Source of the DNA: Luzula sylvatica
Taxonomy: Eukaryota; Streptophyta; Magnoliopsida; Poales; Juncaceae
NCBI GenBank assembly: GCA_946800325.1
Contig: OX326961.1
Location: 40,679,543-40,743,542, forward strand
DNA length: 64,000 nt
Direction of reading: 5' to 3'
The translations under genes and the position numbers were made by a program. Positions 12,640-25,900 of the stretch are shown piece after piece (position 1 is the stretch's first letter; the number at the start of each line of letters is the position of its first letter). Under the pieces are notes generated by a model that worked only from the letters and a program-made list of their open reading frames with translations, was not told the DNA's origin and did no database searches.

Positions 12640-13755
12640 TCGAAAAACAAACTTTCTTAGTGTTTGTGAAATTTGGTGAAAAGTTATGTGGTAAAAGATA
12701 CGATACAAATGATCTAGAAACACGTTATTTGAACTCCTCAAAGCGTTAAAATCTTGTTTTGAATCGAAAAACAAACTATCTTAGTGTTTGTGAAATTTGG
12801 TGAAAAGTTATGTACTAAAAGATACGATACAAATGATCTAGAAACACGTTATTTGAACTCCTCAAAGCGTTAAAAGCTTGTTTTGAATCGAAACACAAAC
12901 TTTCTTAGTGTTTGTGAAATTTCGTGAAAAGTTATGTAGTAAAAGATACGATACAAAGGATCTAAAAACAGGTTATTTGAACTCCTCAAAGCGTTAAAAT
13001 CTTGTTTTGAATCGAAAAACAAACTTTCTTAGTGTTTGTGAAATTTGGAGAAAAGTTACGTAGTAAAAGATACGATACAAATGATCTTAAAACACGTTAT
13101 TTGAACTACTCAAAGCGTTAAAATCTTGTTTTGAATCCAAAAACAAACTTTCTTAGTGTTTGTGAAATTCGGTGAAAAGTTATGTAGTAAAAGATACGGT
13201 ACAAATGATCTAAAAACACGTTATTTGAGCTCCTCAAAGCGTTAAAATCTTGTTTAGAATCGAAAAACAAACTATCTTAGTGTTTGTGAAATTTGGTGAA
13301 AAGTTATGTACTAAAAGATACGATACAAATGATCTTAAAACACGTTATTTGAACTCGTCAAAGCGTTAAAATCTTGTTTTGAATCTAAAAACAAACTTTC
13401 TTAGTGTTTGTGCAATTTTGTGAAAAGTTACGTGGTAAAAGATACGATACAAATGATCTAAAAACACGTTATTTGAACTCCTCACAGCGTTAAAATCTTG
13501 TTTTGAATCGAAAAACAAACTATCTTAGTGTTTGTGAAATTTGGTGAAAAGTTATGTACGAAAAGATAGGATACAAATGATCTAAAAACACGTCATTTGA
13601 GCTCCTCAAAGCGTTAAAAGCTTGTTTTGAATCGAAAAACAAACTTTCTTAGTGTTTGTGATATTTGGTGATAAGTTATGTAGTAAAAGATACGATACAA
13701 ATGATCTTAAAACACGTTATTTGAACTCGTGAAAGCGTTAAAATCTTGTTTTGAA
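12640..13755 (+). repeat. 9-monomer tandem duplication, first copy (m3-m11)
   Basis: Nine monomers, 1,116 bp, running from the m3 type (atgtggt, ctagaaac) to the m11 type (gatatttggtgataag, then cgtgaaagcg). The final monomer is followed directly by another m3-type monomer at 13756, not by the m12 type with agatctgtagt that follows m11 in units 1 and 2. This copy carries the tgcaatttt variant that it shares with unit 4. Confidence 0.9.
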
Positions 13756-14871
13756 TCGAAAAACAAACTTTCTTAGTGTTTGTGAAATTTGGTGAAAAGT
13801 TATGTGGTAAAAGATACGATACAAATGATCTAGAAACACGTTATTTGAACTCCTCAAAGCGTTAAAATCTTGTTTTGAATCGAAAAACAAACTATCTTAG
13901 TGTTTGTGAAATTTGGTGAAAAGTTATGTACTAAAAGATACGATACAAATGATCTAGAAACACGTTATTTGAACTCCTCAAAGCGTTAAAAGCTTGTTTT
14001 GAATCGAAACACAAACTTTCTTAGTGTTTGTGAAATTTCGTGAAAAGTTATGTAGTAAAAGATACGATACAAAGGATCTAAAAACAGGTTATTTGAACTC
14101 CTCAAAGCGTTAAAATCTTGTTTTGAATCGAAAAACAAACTTTCTTAGTGTTTGTGAAATTTGGAGAAAAGTTACGTAGTAAAAGATACGATACAAATGA
14201 TCTTAAAACACGTTATTTGAACTACTCAAAGCGTTAAAATCTTGTTTTGAATCGAAAAACAAACTTTCTTAGTGTTTGTGAAATTCGGTGAAAAGTTATG
14301 TAGTAAAAGATACGGTACAAATGATCTAAAAACACGTTATTTGAGCTCCTCAAAGCGTTAAAATCTTGTTTAGAATCGAAAAACAAACTATCTTAGTGTT
14401 TGTGAAATTTGGTGAAAAGTTATGTACTAAAAGATACGATACAAATGATCTTAAAACACGTTATTTGAACTCGTCAAAGCGTTAAAATCTTGTTTTGAAT
14501 CTAAAAACAAACTTTCTTAGTGTTTGTGAAATTTTGTGAAAAGTTACGTGGTAAAAGATACGATACAAATGATCTAAAAACACGTTATTTGAACTCCTCA
14601 CAGCGTTAAAATCTTGTTTTGAATCGAAAAACAAACTATCTTAGTGTTTGTGAAATTTGGTGAAAAGTTATGTACGAAAAGATAGGATACAAATGATCTA
14701 AAAACACGTCATTTGAGCTCCTCAAAGCGTTAAAAGCTTGTTTTGAATCGAAAAACAAACTTTCTTAGTGTTTGTGATATTTGGTGATAAGTTATGTAGT
14801 AAAAGATACGATACAAATGATCTTAAAACACGTTATTTGAACTCGTGAAAGCGTTAAAATCTTGTTTTGAA
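13756..14871 (+). repeat. 9-monomer tandem duplication, second copy (m3-m11)
   Basis: A second run of the same nine diagnostic monomers in the same order and of the same length (1,116 bp). It is followed at 14872 by the normal m12 monomer, with agatct at 14914-14919, after which the unit continues as in units 1 and 2. The m9 in this copy has the ordinary tgaaatttt. The two copies therefore come from slightly different parent units, as expected for unequal crossing-over rather than local slippage. Confidence 0.9.
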
Positions 14872-17800
14872 TCGAAAAACAAACTTTCTTAGTGTTTGTG
14901 AAATTTGGTGAAAAGATCTGTAGTAAAAGATACGATACAAATGATCTTAAAACACGTTATTTGAACTCGTCAAAGCGTTAAAATCTTGTTTTGAATCGAA
15001 AAACAAACTTTCTTAGTGTTTGTGAAATTTGGTGAAAAGTTATGTGGTAAAAGATACGATACAAATGATCTAGAAACACGTTATTTGAACTCCTCAAAGC
15101 GTTAAAATCTTGTTTTGAATCGAAAAACAAACTATCTTAGTGTTTGTGAAATTTGGTGAAAAGTTATGTACTAAAAGATACGATACAAATGATCTAGAAA
15201 CACGTTATTTGAACTCCTCAAAGCGTTAAAAGCTTGTTTTGAATCGAAACACAAACTTTCTTAGTGTTTGTGAAATTTCGTGAAAAGTTATGTAGTAAAA
15301 GATACGATACAAAGGATCTAAAAACAGGTTATTTGAACTCCTCAAAGCGTTAAAATCTTGTTCTGAATCGAAAAACAAACTTTCTTAGTGTTTGTGAAAT
15401 TTGGTGAAAAGTTACGTAGTAAAAGATACGATACAAATGATCTAAAAACACGTTATTTGAACTCCTCAAAGCGTTAAAAGGTTGTTTTGAATCGAAACTC
15501 AAACTTTCTTAGTGTTTGTGAAATTTCGTGAAAAGTTATGTAGTAAAAGATACGATACAAATGATCTAAAACATGTTATTTGAACTCCTCAAAGCGCTAA
15601 AATCTTGTTTTGAATCGAAAAACAAACTTTCTTAGTGTTTGTGAAATTTGGTGAAAAGTTATGTAGTAAAAGATACGATACAAAGGATCTAAAAACACGT
15701 TATTTGAACTCCTCAAAGCGTTAAAATCTTGTTTTGAATCGAAAAACAAACTTTCTTAGTGTTTGTGAAATTTGGTGAAAAGTTACGTAGTAAAAGATAC
15801 GATACAAATGATCTACAAACATGTTATTTGAACTACTCAAAGCGTTAAAATCTTGTTTTGAATCGAAAAACAAACTTTCTTAGTGTTTGTGAAATTCGGT
15901 GAAAAGTTATGTAGTAAAAGATACGATACAAATGATCTTAAAACACGTTATTTGAACTCGTCAAAGCGTTAAAATCTTGTTTTGAATCGAAAAACAAACT
16001 TTCTTAGTGTTTGTGAAATTTGGTGAAAAGTTATGTGGTAAAAGATACGGTACAAATGATCTAAAAACACGTTATTTGAACTCCTCAAAGCGTTAAAATC
16101 TTGTTTTGAATCGAAAAACAAACTATGTTAGTGTTTGTGAAATTTGGTGAAAAGTTATGTACTAAAAGGTACGATACAAATGATCTAAAAACACGTTATT
16201 TGAACTCCTCAAAGCGTTAAAAGCTTGTTTTGAATCGAAACTCAAACTTTCTTAGTGTTTGTGAAATTTCGTGAAAAGTTATGTAGTAAAAGATACGATA
16301 CAAATGATCTAAAACATGTTATTTGAACTCCTCAAAGCGCTAAAATCTTGTTTTGAATCGAAAAACAAACTTTCTTAGTGTTTGTGAAATTTGGTGAAAA
16401 GTTATGTAGTAAAAGATACGATACAAAGGATCTAAAAACACGTTATTTGAACTCCTCAAAGCGTTAAAATCTTGTTTTGAATCGAAAAACAAACTTTCTT
16501 AGTGTTTGTGAAATTTGGAGAAAAGTTACGTAGTAAAAGATACGATACAAATGATCTTAAAACACGTTATTTGAACTACTCAAAGCGTTAAAATCTTGTT
16601 TTGAATCGAAAAACAAACTTTCTTAGTGTTTGTGAAATTCGGTGAAAAGTTATGTAGTAAAAGATACGGTACAAATGATCTAAAAACACGTTATTTGAGC
16701 TCCTCAAAGCGTTAAAATCTTGTTTTGAATCGAAAAACAAACTTTCTTAGTGTTTGTGAAATTTGGAGAAAAGTTACGTAGTAAAAGATACGATACAAAT
16801 GATCTTAAAACACGTTATTTGAACTACTCAAAGCGTTAAAATCTTGTTTTGAATCGAAAAACAAACTTTCTTAGTGTTTGTGAAATTCGGTGAAAAGTTA
16901 TGTAGTAAAAGATACGGTACAAATGATCTAAAAACACGTTATTTGAGCTCCTCAAAGCGTTAAAATCTTGTTTAGAATCGAAAAACAAACTATCTTAGTG
17001 TTTGTGAAATTTGGTGAAAAGTTATGTACTAAAAGATACGATACAAATGATCTTAAAACACGTTATTTGAACTCGTCAAAGCGTTAAAATCTTGTTTTGA
17101 ATCTAAAAACAAACTTACTTAGTGTTTGTGAAATTTTGTGAAAAGTTACGTGGTAAAAGATACGATACAAATGATCTAAAAACACGTTATTTGAACTCCT
17201 CACAGCGTTAAAATCTTGTTTTGAATCGAAAAACAAACTTTCTTAGTGTTTGTGATATTTGGTGATAAGTTATGTAGTAAAAGATACGATACAAATGATC
17301 TTAAAACACGTTATTTGAACTCGTGAAAGCGTTAAAATCTTGTTTTGAATCGAAAAACAAACTTTCTTAGTGTTTGTGAAATTTGGTGAAAAGTTATGTG
17401 GTAAAAGATACGGTACAAATGATCTAAAAACACGTTATTTGAACTCCTCAAAGCGTTAAAATCTTGTTTTGAATCGAAAAACAAACTATGTTAGTGTTTG
17501 TGAAATTTGGTGAAAAGTTATGTACTAAAAGATACGATACAAATGATCTAGAAACACGTTATTTGAACTCCTCAAAGCGTTAAAAGCTTGTTTTGAATCG
17601 AAACACAAACTTTCTTAGTGTTTGTGAAATTTCGTGAAAAGTTATGTAGTAAAAGATACGATACAAAGGATCTAAAAACACGTTATTTGAACTCCTCAAA
17701 GCGTTAAAATCTTGTTTTGAATCGAAAAACAAACTTTCTTAGTGTTTGTGAAATTTGGTGAAAAGTTATGTACTAAAAGATACGATACAAATGATCTAGA

Positions 17801-19704
17801 AACACGTTATTTGAACTCCTCAAAGCGTTAAAAGCTTGTTTTGAATCGAAACACAAACTTTCTTAGTGTTTGTGAAATTTCGTGAAAAGTTATGTAGTAA
17901 AAGATACGATACAAAGGATCTAAAAACACGTTATTTGAACTCCTCAAAGCGTTAAAATCTTGTTTTGAATCGAAAAACAAACTTTCTTAATGTTTGTGAA
18001 ATTTGGTGATAAGTTATGTAGTAAAAGATACGATACAAATGATCTTAAAACACGTTATTTGAACTCGTCAAAGCGTTAAAATCTTGTTTTGAATCGAAAA
18101 ACAAACTTTCTTAGTGTTTGTGAAATTTGGTGAAAAGTTATGTGGTAAAAGATACGGTACAAATGATCTAAAAACACGTTATTTGAACTCCTCAAACCGT
18201 TAAAATCTTGTTTTGAATCGAAAAACAAACTATGTTAGTGTTTGTGAAATTTGGTGAAAAGTTATGTACTAAAAGGTACGATACAAATGATCTAAAAACA
18301 CGTTATTTGAACTCCTCAAAGCGTTAAAAGCTTGTTTTGAATCGAAACTCAAACTTTCTTAGTGTTTGTGAAATTTCGTGAAAAGTTATGTAGTAAAAGA
18401 TACGATACAAATGATCTAAAACATGTTATTTGAACTCCTCAAAGCGTTAAAATCTTGTTTTGAATCGAAAAACAAACTTTCTTAGTGTTTGTGAAATTTG
18501 GTGAATAGTTAGGTAGTAAAAGATACGATACAAAGGATCTAAAAACACGTTATTTGAACTCCTCAAAGCGTTAAAATCTTGTTTTGAATCGAAAAACAAA
18601 CTTTCTTAGTGTTTGTGAAATTTGGTGAAAAGTTACGTAGTAAAAGATACGATACAAATGATCTACAAACATGTTATTTGAACTACTCAAAGCGTTAAAA
18701 TCTTGTTTTGAATCGAAAAACAAACTTTCTTAGTGTTTGTGAAATTTGGAGAAAAGTTACGTAGTAAAAGATACGATACAAATGATCTTAAAACACGTTA
18801 TTTGAACTACTCAAAGCGTTAAAATCTTGTTTTGAATCGAAAAACAAACTTTCTTAGTGTTTGTGAAATTCGGTGAAAAGTTATGTAGTAAAAGATACGG
18901 TACAAATGATCTAAAAACACGTTATTTGAGCTCCTCAAAGCGTTAAAATCTTGTTTAGAATCGAAAAACAAACTATCTTAGTGTTTGTGAAATTTGGTGA
19001 AAAGTTATGAACTAAAAGATACGATACAAATGATCTTAAAACACGTTATTTGAACTCGTCAAAGCGTTAAAATCTTGTTTTGAATCTAAAAACAAACTAT
19101 CTTAGTGTTTGTGAAATTTGGTGAAAAGTTATGTACTGAAAGATACGATACAAATGATCTAGAAACACGTTATTTGAACTCCTCAAAGCGTTAAAAGCTT
19201 GTTTTGAATCGAAACACAAACTTTCTTAGTGTTTGTGAAATTTCGTGAAAAGTTATGTAGTAAAAGATACGATACAAAGGATCTAAAAACACGTTATTTG
19301 AACTCCTCAAAACGTTAAAATCTTGTTTTGAATCGAAAAACAAACTTTCTTAGTGTTTGTGAAATTTGGTGATAAGTTATGTAGTAAAAGATACGATACA
19401 AATGATCTTAAAACACGTTATTTGAACTCGTCAAAGCGTTAAAATCTTGTTTTGAATCGAAAAACAAACTTTCTTAGTGTTTGTGAAATTTGGTGAAAAG
19501 TTATGTGGTAAAAGATACGGTACAAATGATCTAAAAACACGTTATTTGAACTCCTCAAAGCGTTAAAATCTTGTTTTGAATCGAAAAACAAACTATCTTA
19601 GTGTTTGTGAAATTTGGTGAAAAGTTATGTACAAAAAGGTACGATACAAATGATCTAAAAACACGTTATTTGAACTCCTCAAAGCGTTAAAAGCTTGTTT
19701 TGAA

Positions 19705-22700
19705 TCGAAACTCAAACTTTCTTAGTGTTTGTGAAATTTCGTGAAAAGTTATGTAGTAAAAGATACGATACAAATGATCTAAAACATGTCATTTGAACTC
19801 CTCAAAGCGTTAAAATCTTGTTTTGAATCGAAAAACAAACTTTCTTAGTGTTTGTGAAATTTGGTGAAAAGTTATGTAGTAAAAGATACGATACAAAGGA
19901 TCTAGAAACACGTTATTTGAACTCCTCAAAGCGTTAAAATCTTGTTTTGAATCGAAAAACAAACTTTCTTAGTGTTTGTGAAATTTGGTGAAAAGTTATG
20001 TGGTAAAAGATACGATACAAATGATCTAGAAACACGTTATTTGAACTCCTCAAAGCGTTAAAATCTTGTTTTGAATCGAAAAACAAACTATCTTAGTGTT
20101 TGTGAAATTTGGTGAAAAGTTATGTACTAAAAGATACGATACAAATGATCTAGAAACACGTTATTTGAACTCCTCAAAGCGTTAAAAGCTTGTTTTGAAT
20201 CGAAACACAAACTTTCTTAGTGTTTGTGAAATTTCGTGAAAAGTTATGTAGTAAAAGATACGATACAAAGGATCTAAAAACAGGTTATTTGAACTCCTCA
20301 AAGCGTTAAAATCTTGTTTTGAATCGAAAAACAAACTTTCTTAGTGTTTGTGAAATTTGGAGAAAAGTTACGTAGTAAAAGATACGATACAAATGATCTT
20401 AAAACACGTTATTTGAACTACTCAAAGCGTTAAAATCTTGTTTTGAATCGAAAAACAAACTTTCTTAGTGTTTGTGAAATTCGGTGAAAAGTTATGTAGT
20501 AAAAGATACGGTACAAATGATCTAAAAACACGTTATTTGAGCTCCTCAAAGCGTTAAAATCTTGTTTAGAATCGAAAAACAAACTATCTTAGTGTTTGTG
20601 AAATTTGGTGAAAAGTTATGTACTAAAAGATACGATACAAATGATCTTAAAACACGTTATTTGAACTCGTCAAAGCGTTAAAATCTTGTTTTGAATCTAA
20701 AAACAAACTTTCTTAGTGTTTGTGCAATTTTGTGAAAAGTTACGTGGTAAAAGATACGATACAAATGATCTAAAAACACGTTATTTGAACTCCTCACAGC
20801 GTTAAAATCTTGTTTTGAATCGAAAAACAAACTATCTTAGTGTTTGTGAAATTTGGTGAAAAGTTATGTACGAAAAGATAGGATACAAATGATCTAAAAA
20901 CACGTCATTTGAGCTCCTCAAAGCGTTAAAAGCTTGTTTTGAATCGAAAAACAAACTTTCTTAGTGTTTGTGATATTTGGTGATAAGTTATGTAGTAAAA
21001 GATACGATACAAATGATCTTAAAACACGTTATTTGAACTCGTGAAAGCGTTAAAATCTTGTTTTGAATCGAAAAACAAACTTTCTTAGTGTTTGTGAAAT
21101 TTGGTGAAAAGTTATGTGGTAAAAGATACGATACAAATGATCTAGAAACACGTTATTTGAACTCCTCAAAGCGTTAAAATCTTGTTTTGAATCGAAAAAC
21201 AAACTATCTTAGTGTTTGTGAAATTTGGTGAAAAGTTATGTACTAAAAGATACGATACAAATGATCTAGAAACACGTTATTTGAACTCCTCAAAGCGTTA
21301 AAAGCTTGTTTTGAATCGAAACACAAACTTTCTTAGTGTTTGTGAAATTTCGTGAAAAGTTATGTAGTAAAAGATACGATACAAAGGATCTAAAAACAGG
21401 TTATTTGAACTCCTCAAAGCGTTAAAATCTTGTTCTGAATCGAAAAACAAACTTTCTTAGTGTTTGTGAAATTTGGTGAAAAGTTACGTAGTAAAAGATA
21501 CGATACAAATGATCTAAAAACACGTTATTTGAACTCCTCAAAGCGTTAAAAGGTTGTTTTGAATCGAAACTCAAACTTTCTTAGTGTTTGTGAAATTTCG
21601 TGAAAAGTTATGTAGTAAAAGATACGATACAAATGATCTAAAACATGTTATTTGAACTCCTCAAAGCGCTAAAATCTTGTTTTGAATCGAAAAACAAACT
21701 TTCTTAGTGTTTGTGAAATTTGGTGAAAAGTTATGTAGTAAAAGATACGATACAAAGGATCTAAAAACACGTTATTTGAACTCCTCAAAGCGTTAAAATC
21801 TTGTTTTGAATCGAAAAACAAACTTTCTTAGTGTTTGTGAAATTTGGTGAAAAGTTACGTAGTAAAAGATACGATACAAATGATCTACAAACATGTTATT
21901 TGAACTACTCAAAGCGTTAAAATCTTGTTTTGAATCGAAAAACAAACTTTCTTAGTGTTTGTGAAATTCGGTGAAAAGTTATGTAGTAAAAGATACGATA
22001 CAAATGATCTTAAAACACGTTATTTGAACTCGTCAAAGCGTTAAAATCTTGTTTTGAATCGAAAAACAAACTTTCTTAGTGTTTGTGAAATTTGGTGAAA
22101 AGTTATGTGGTAAAAGATACGGTACAAATGATCTAAAAACACGTTATTTGAACTCCTCAAAGCGTTAAAATCTTGTTTTGAATCGAAAAACAAACTATGT
22201 TAGTGTTTGTGAAATTTGGTGAAAAGTTATGTACTAAAAGGTACGATACAAATGATCTAAAAACACGTTATTTGAACTCCTCAAAGCGTTAAAAGCTTGT
22301 TTTGAATCGAAACTCAAACTTTCTTAGTGTTTGTGAAATTTCGTGAAAAGTTATGTAGTAAAAGATACGATACAAATGATCTAAAACATGTTATTTGAAC
22401 TCCTCAAAGCGCTAAAATCTTGTTTTGAATCGAAAAACAAACTTTCTTAGTGTTTGTGAAATTTGGTGAAAAGTTATGTAGTAAAAGATACGATACAAAG
22501 GATCTAAAAACACGTTATTTGAACTCCTCAAAGCGTTAAAATCTTGTTTTGAATCGAAAAACAAACTTTCTTAGTGTTTGTGAAATTTGGAGAAAAGTTA
22601 CGTAGTAAAAGATACGATACAAATGATCTTAAAACACGTTATTTGAACTACTCAAAGCGTTAAAATCTTGTTTTGAATCGAAAAACAAACTTTCTTAGTG

Positions 22701-25700
22701 TTTGTGAAATTCGGTGAAAAGTTATGTAGTAAAAGATACGGTACAAATGATCTAAAAACACGTTATTTGAGCTCCTCAAAGCGTTAAAATCTTGTTTTGA
22801 ATCGAAAAACAAACTTTCTTAGTGTTTGTGAAATTTGGAGAAAAGTTACGTAGTAAAAGATACGATACAAATGATCTTAAAACACGTTATTTGAACTACT
22901 CAAAGCGTTAAAATCTTGTTTTGAATCGAAAAACAAACTTTCTTAGTGTTTGTGAAATTCGGTGAAAAGTTATGTAGTAAAAGATACGGTACAAATGATC
23001 TAAAAACACGTTATTTGAGCTCCTCAAAGCGTTAAAATCTTGTTTAGAATCGAAAAACAAACTATCTTAGTGTTTGTGAAATTTGGTGAAAAGTTATGTA
23101 CTAAAAGATACGATACAAATGATCTTAAAACACGTTATTTGAACTCGTCAAAGCGTTAAAATCTTGTTTTGAATCTAAAAACAAACTTACTTAGTGTTTG
23201 TGAAATTTTGTGAAAAGTTACGTGGTAAAAGATACGATACAAATGATCTAAAAACACGTTATTTGAACTCCTCACAGCGTTAAAATCTTGTTTTGAATCG
23301 AAAAACAAACTTTCTTAGTGTTTGTGATATTTGGTGATAAGTTATGTAGTAAAAGATACGATACAAATGATCTTAAAACACGTTATTTGAACTCGTGAAA
23401 GCGTTAAAATCTTGTTTTGAATCGAAAAACAAACTTTCTTAGTGTTTGTGAAATTTGGTGAAAAGTTATGTGGTAAAAGATACGGTACAAATGATCTAAA
23501 AACACGTTATTTGAACTTCTCAAAGCGTTAAAATCTTGTTTTGAATCGAAAAACAAACTATGTTAGTGTTTGTGAAATTTGGTGAAAAGTTATGTACTAA
23601 AAGATACGATACAAATGATCTAGAAACACGTTATTTGAACTCCTCAAAGCGTTAAAAGCTTGTTTTGAATCGAAACACAAACTTTCTTAGTGTTTGTGAA
23701 ATTTCGTGAAAAGTTATGTAGTAAAAGATACGATACAAAGGATCTAAAAACACGTTATTTGAACTCCTCAAAGCGTTAAAATCTTGTTTTGAATCGAAAA
23801 ACAAACTTTCTTAGTGTTTGTGAAATTTGGTGAAAAGTTATGTACTAAAAGATACGATACAAATGATCTAGAAACACGTTATTTGAACTCCTCAAAGCGT
23901 TAAAAGCTTGTTTTGAATCGAAACACAAACTTTCTTAGTGTTTGTGAAATTTCGTGAAAAGTTATGTAGTAAAAGATACGATACAAAGGATCTAAAAACA
24001 CGTTATTTGAACTCCTCAAAGCGTTAAAATCTTGTTTTGAATCGAAAAACAAACTTTCTTAATGTTTGTGAAATTTGGTGATAAGTTATGTAGTAAAAGA
24101 TACGATACAAATGATCTTAAAACACGTTATTTGAACTCGTCAAAGCGTTAAAATCTTGTTTTGAATCGAAAAACAAACTTTCTTAGTGTTTGTGAAATTT
24201 GGTGAAAAGTTATGTGGTAAAAGATACGGTACAAATGATCTAAAAACACGTTATTTGAACTCCTCAAACCGTTAAAATCTTGTTTTGAATCGAAAAACAA
24301 ACTATGTTAGTGTTTGTGAAATTTGGTGAAAAGTTATGTACTAAAAGGTACGATACAAATGATCTAAAAACACGTTATTTGAACTCCTCAAAGCGTTAAA
24401 AGCTTGTTTTGAATCGAAACTCAAACTTTCTTAGTGTTTGTGAAATTTCGTGAAAAGTTATGTAGTAAAAGATACGATACAAATGATCTAAAACATGTTA
24501 TTTGAACTCCTCAAAGCGTTAAAATCTTGTTTTGAATCGAAAAACAAACTTTCTTAGTGTTTGTGAAATTTGGTGAATAGTTAGGTAGTAAAAGATACGA
24601 TACAAAGGATCTAAAAACACGTTATTTGAACTCCTCAAAGCGTTAAAATCTTGTTTTGAATCGAAAAACAAACTTTCTTAGTGTTTGTGAAATTTGGTGA
24701 AAAGTTACGTAGTAAAAGATACGATACAAATGATCTACAAACATGTTATTTGAACTACTCAAAGCGTTAAAATCTTGTTTTGAATCGAAAAACAAACTTT
24801 CTTAGTGTTTGTGAAATTTGGAGAAAAGTTACGTAGTAAAAGATACGATACAAATGATCTTAAAACACGTTATTTGAACTACTCAAAGCGTTAAAATCTT
24901 GTTTTGAATCGAAAAACAAACTTTCTTAGTGTTTGTGAAATTCGGTGAAAAGTTATGTAGTAAAAGATACGGTACAAATGATCTAAAAACACGTTATTTG
25001 AGCTCCTCAAAGCGTTAAAATCTTGTTTAGAATCGAAAAACAAACTATCTTAGTGTTTGTGAAATTTGGTGAAAAGTTATGAACTAAAAGATACGATACA
25101 AATGATCTTAAAACACGTTATTTGAACTCGTCAAAGCGTTAAAATCTTGTTTTGAATCTAAAAACAAACTATCTTAGTGTTTGTGAAATTTGGTGAAAAG
25201 TTATGTACTGAAAGATACGATACAAATGATCTAGAAACACGTTATTTGAACTCCTCAAAGCGTTAAAAGCTTGTTTTGAATCGAAACACAAACTTTCTTA
25301 GTGTTTGTGAAATTTCGTGAAAAGTTATGTAGTAAAAGATACGATACAAAGGATCTAAAAACACGTTATTTGAACTCCTCAAAACGTTAAAATCTTGTTT
25401 TGAATCGAAAAACAAACTTTCTTAGTGTTTGTGAAATTTGGTGATAAGTTATGTAGTAAAAGATACGATACAAATGATCTTAAAACACGTTATTTGAACT
25501 CGTCAAAGCGTTAAAATCTTGTTTTGAATCGAAAAACAAACTTTCTTAGTGTTTGTGAAATTTGGTGAAAAGTTATGTGGTAAAAGATACGGTACAAATG
25601 ATCTAAAAACACGTTATTTGAACTCCTCAAAGCGTTAAAATCTTGTTTTGAATCGAAAAACAAACTATCTTAGTGTTTGTGAAATTTGGTGAAAAGTTAT

Positions 25701-25776
25701 GTACAAAAAGGTACGATACAAATGATCTAAAAACACGTTATTTGAACTCCTCAAAGCGTTAAAAGCTTGTTTTGAA
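19705..25776 (+). repeat. Higher-order repeat unit 4, 49 monomers (m12 missing)
   Basis: 6,072 bp, which is 6,196 minus one monomer. The order matches unit 1 except that m11 (20944-21067) is followed directly by the m13 type at 21068; the AGATCT-bearing m12 is absent. The m13 copy here has ctagaaac and is indistinguishable by type from m3. The end is the normal m50 (tacaaaaaggtacg near 25702). A private change is ttgaacttct near 23517 (elsewhere tcct). Confidence 0.92.
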
Positions 25777-25900
25777 TCGAAAAACAAACTTTCTTAGTGT
25801 TTGTGAAATTCGGTGAAAAGTTATGTGGTAAAAGATACGGTACAAATGATCTAAAAACACGTTATTTGAACTCCTCAAAGCGTTAAAAGCTTGTTTTGAA
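25777..25900 (+). repeat. Mosaic monomer at a 22-monomer deletion junction
   Basis: A 124-bp monomer that fits no single position of the HOR. Its early part has attcggtg (as in m20), its middle has atgtggt, acggta and ctaaaaacac (as in m21), and its end has aaaagc (as in m22). It sits directly after m50 of unit 4 and directly before an m23-type monomer, so m1-m22 are missing and this one mosaic stands in their place. That the three parts correspond to m20, m21 and m22 in order suggests internal deletions or patchy gene conversion across that trio. Confidence 0.82.

Larger units (their letters stand above)
12393..19704 (+). repeat. Higher-order repeat unit 3, expanded to 59 monomers
   Basis: The unit measures 7,312 bp, which is 6,196 + 1,116, or exactly nine extra 124-bp monomers. 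It starts with the same m1 (actc, catgtc) and ends with the same m50 (tacaaaaaggtacg) as the other units. The extra length is a second copy of m3-m11 inserted between m11 and m12. Private or shared variants help to date it: the first copy of m9 has tgtgcaattttg near 13410, a change also present in unit 4 (near 20722) but absent from unit 2 and from the second m9 in this unit. The first m6 ends in gaatcc (13137), which I saw nowhere else. Confidence 0.92.
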
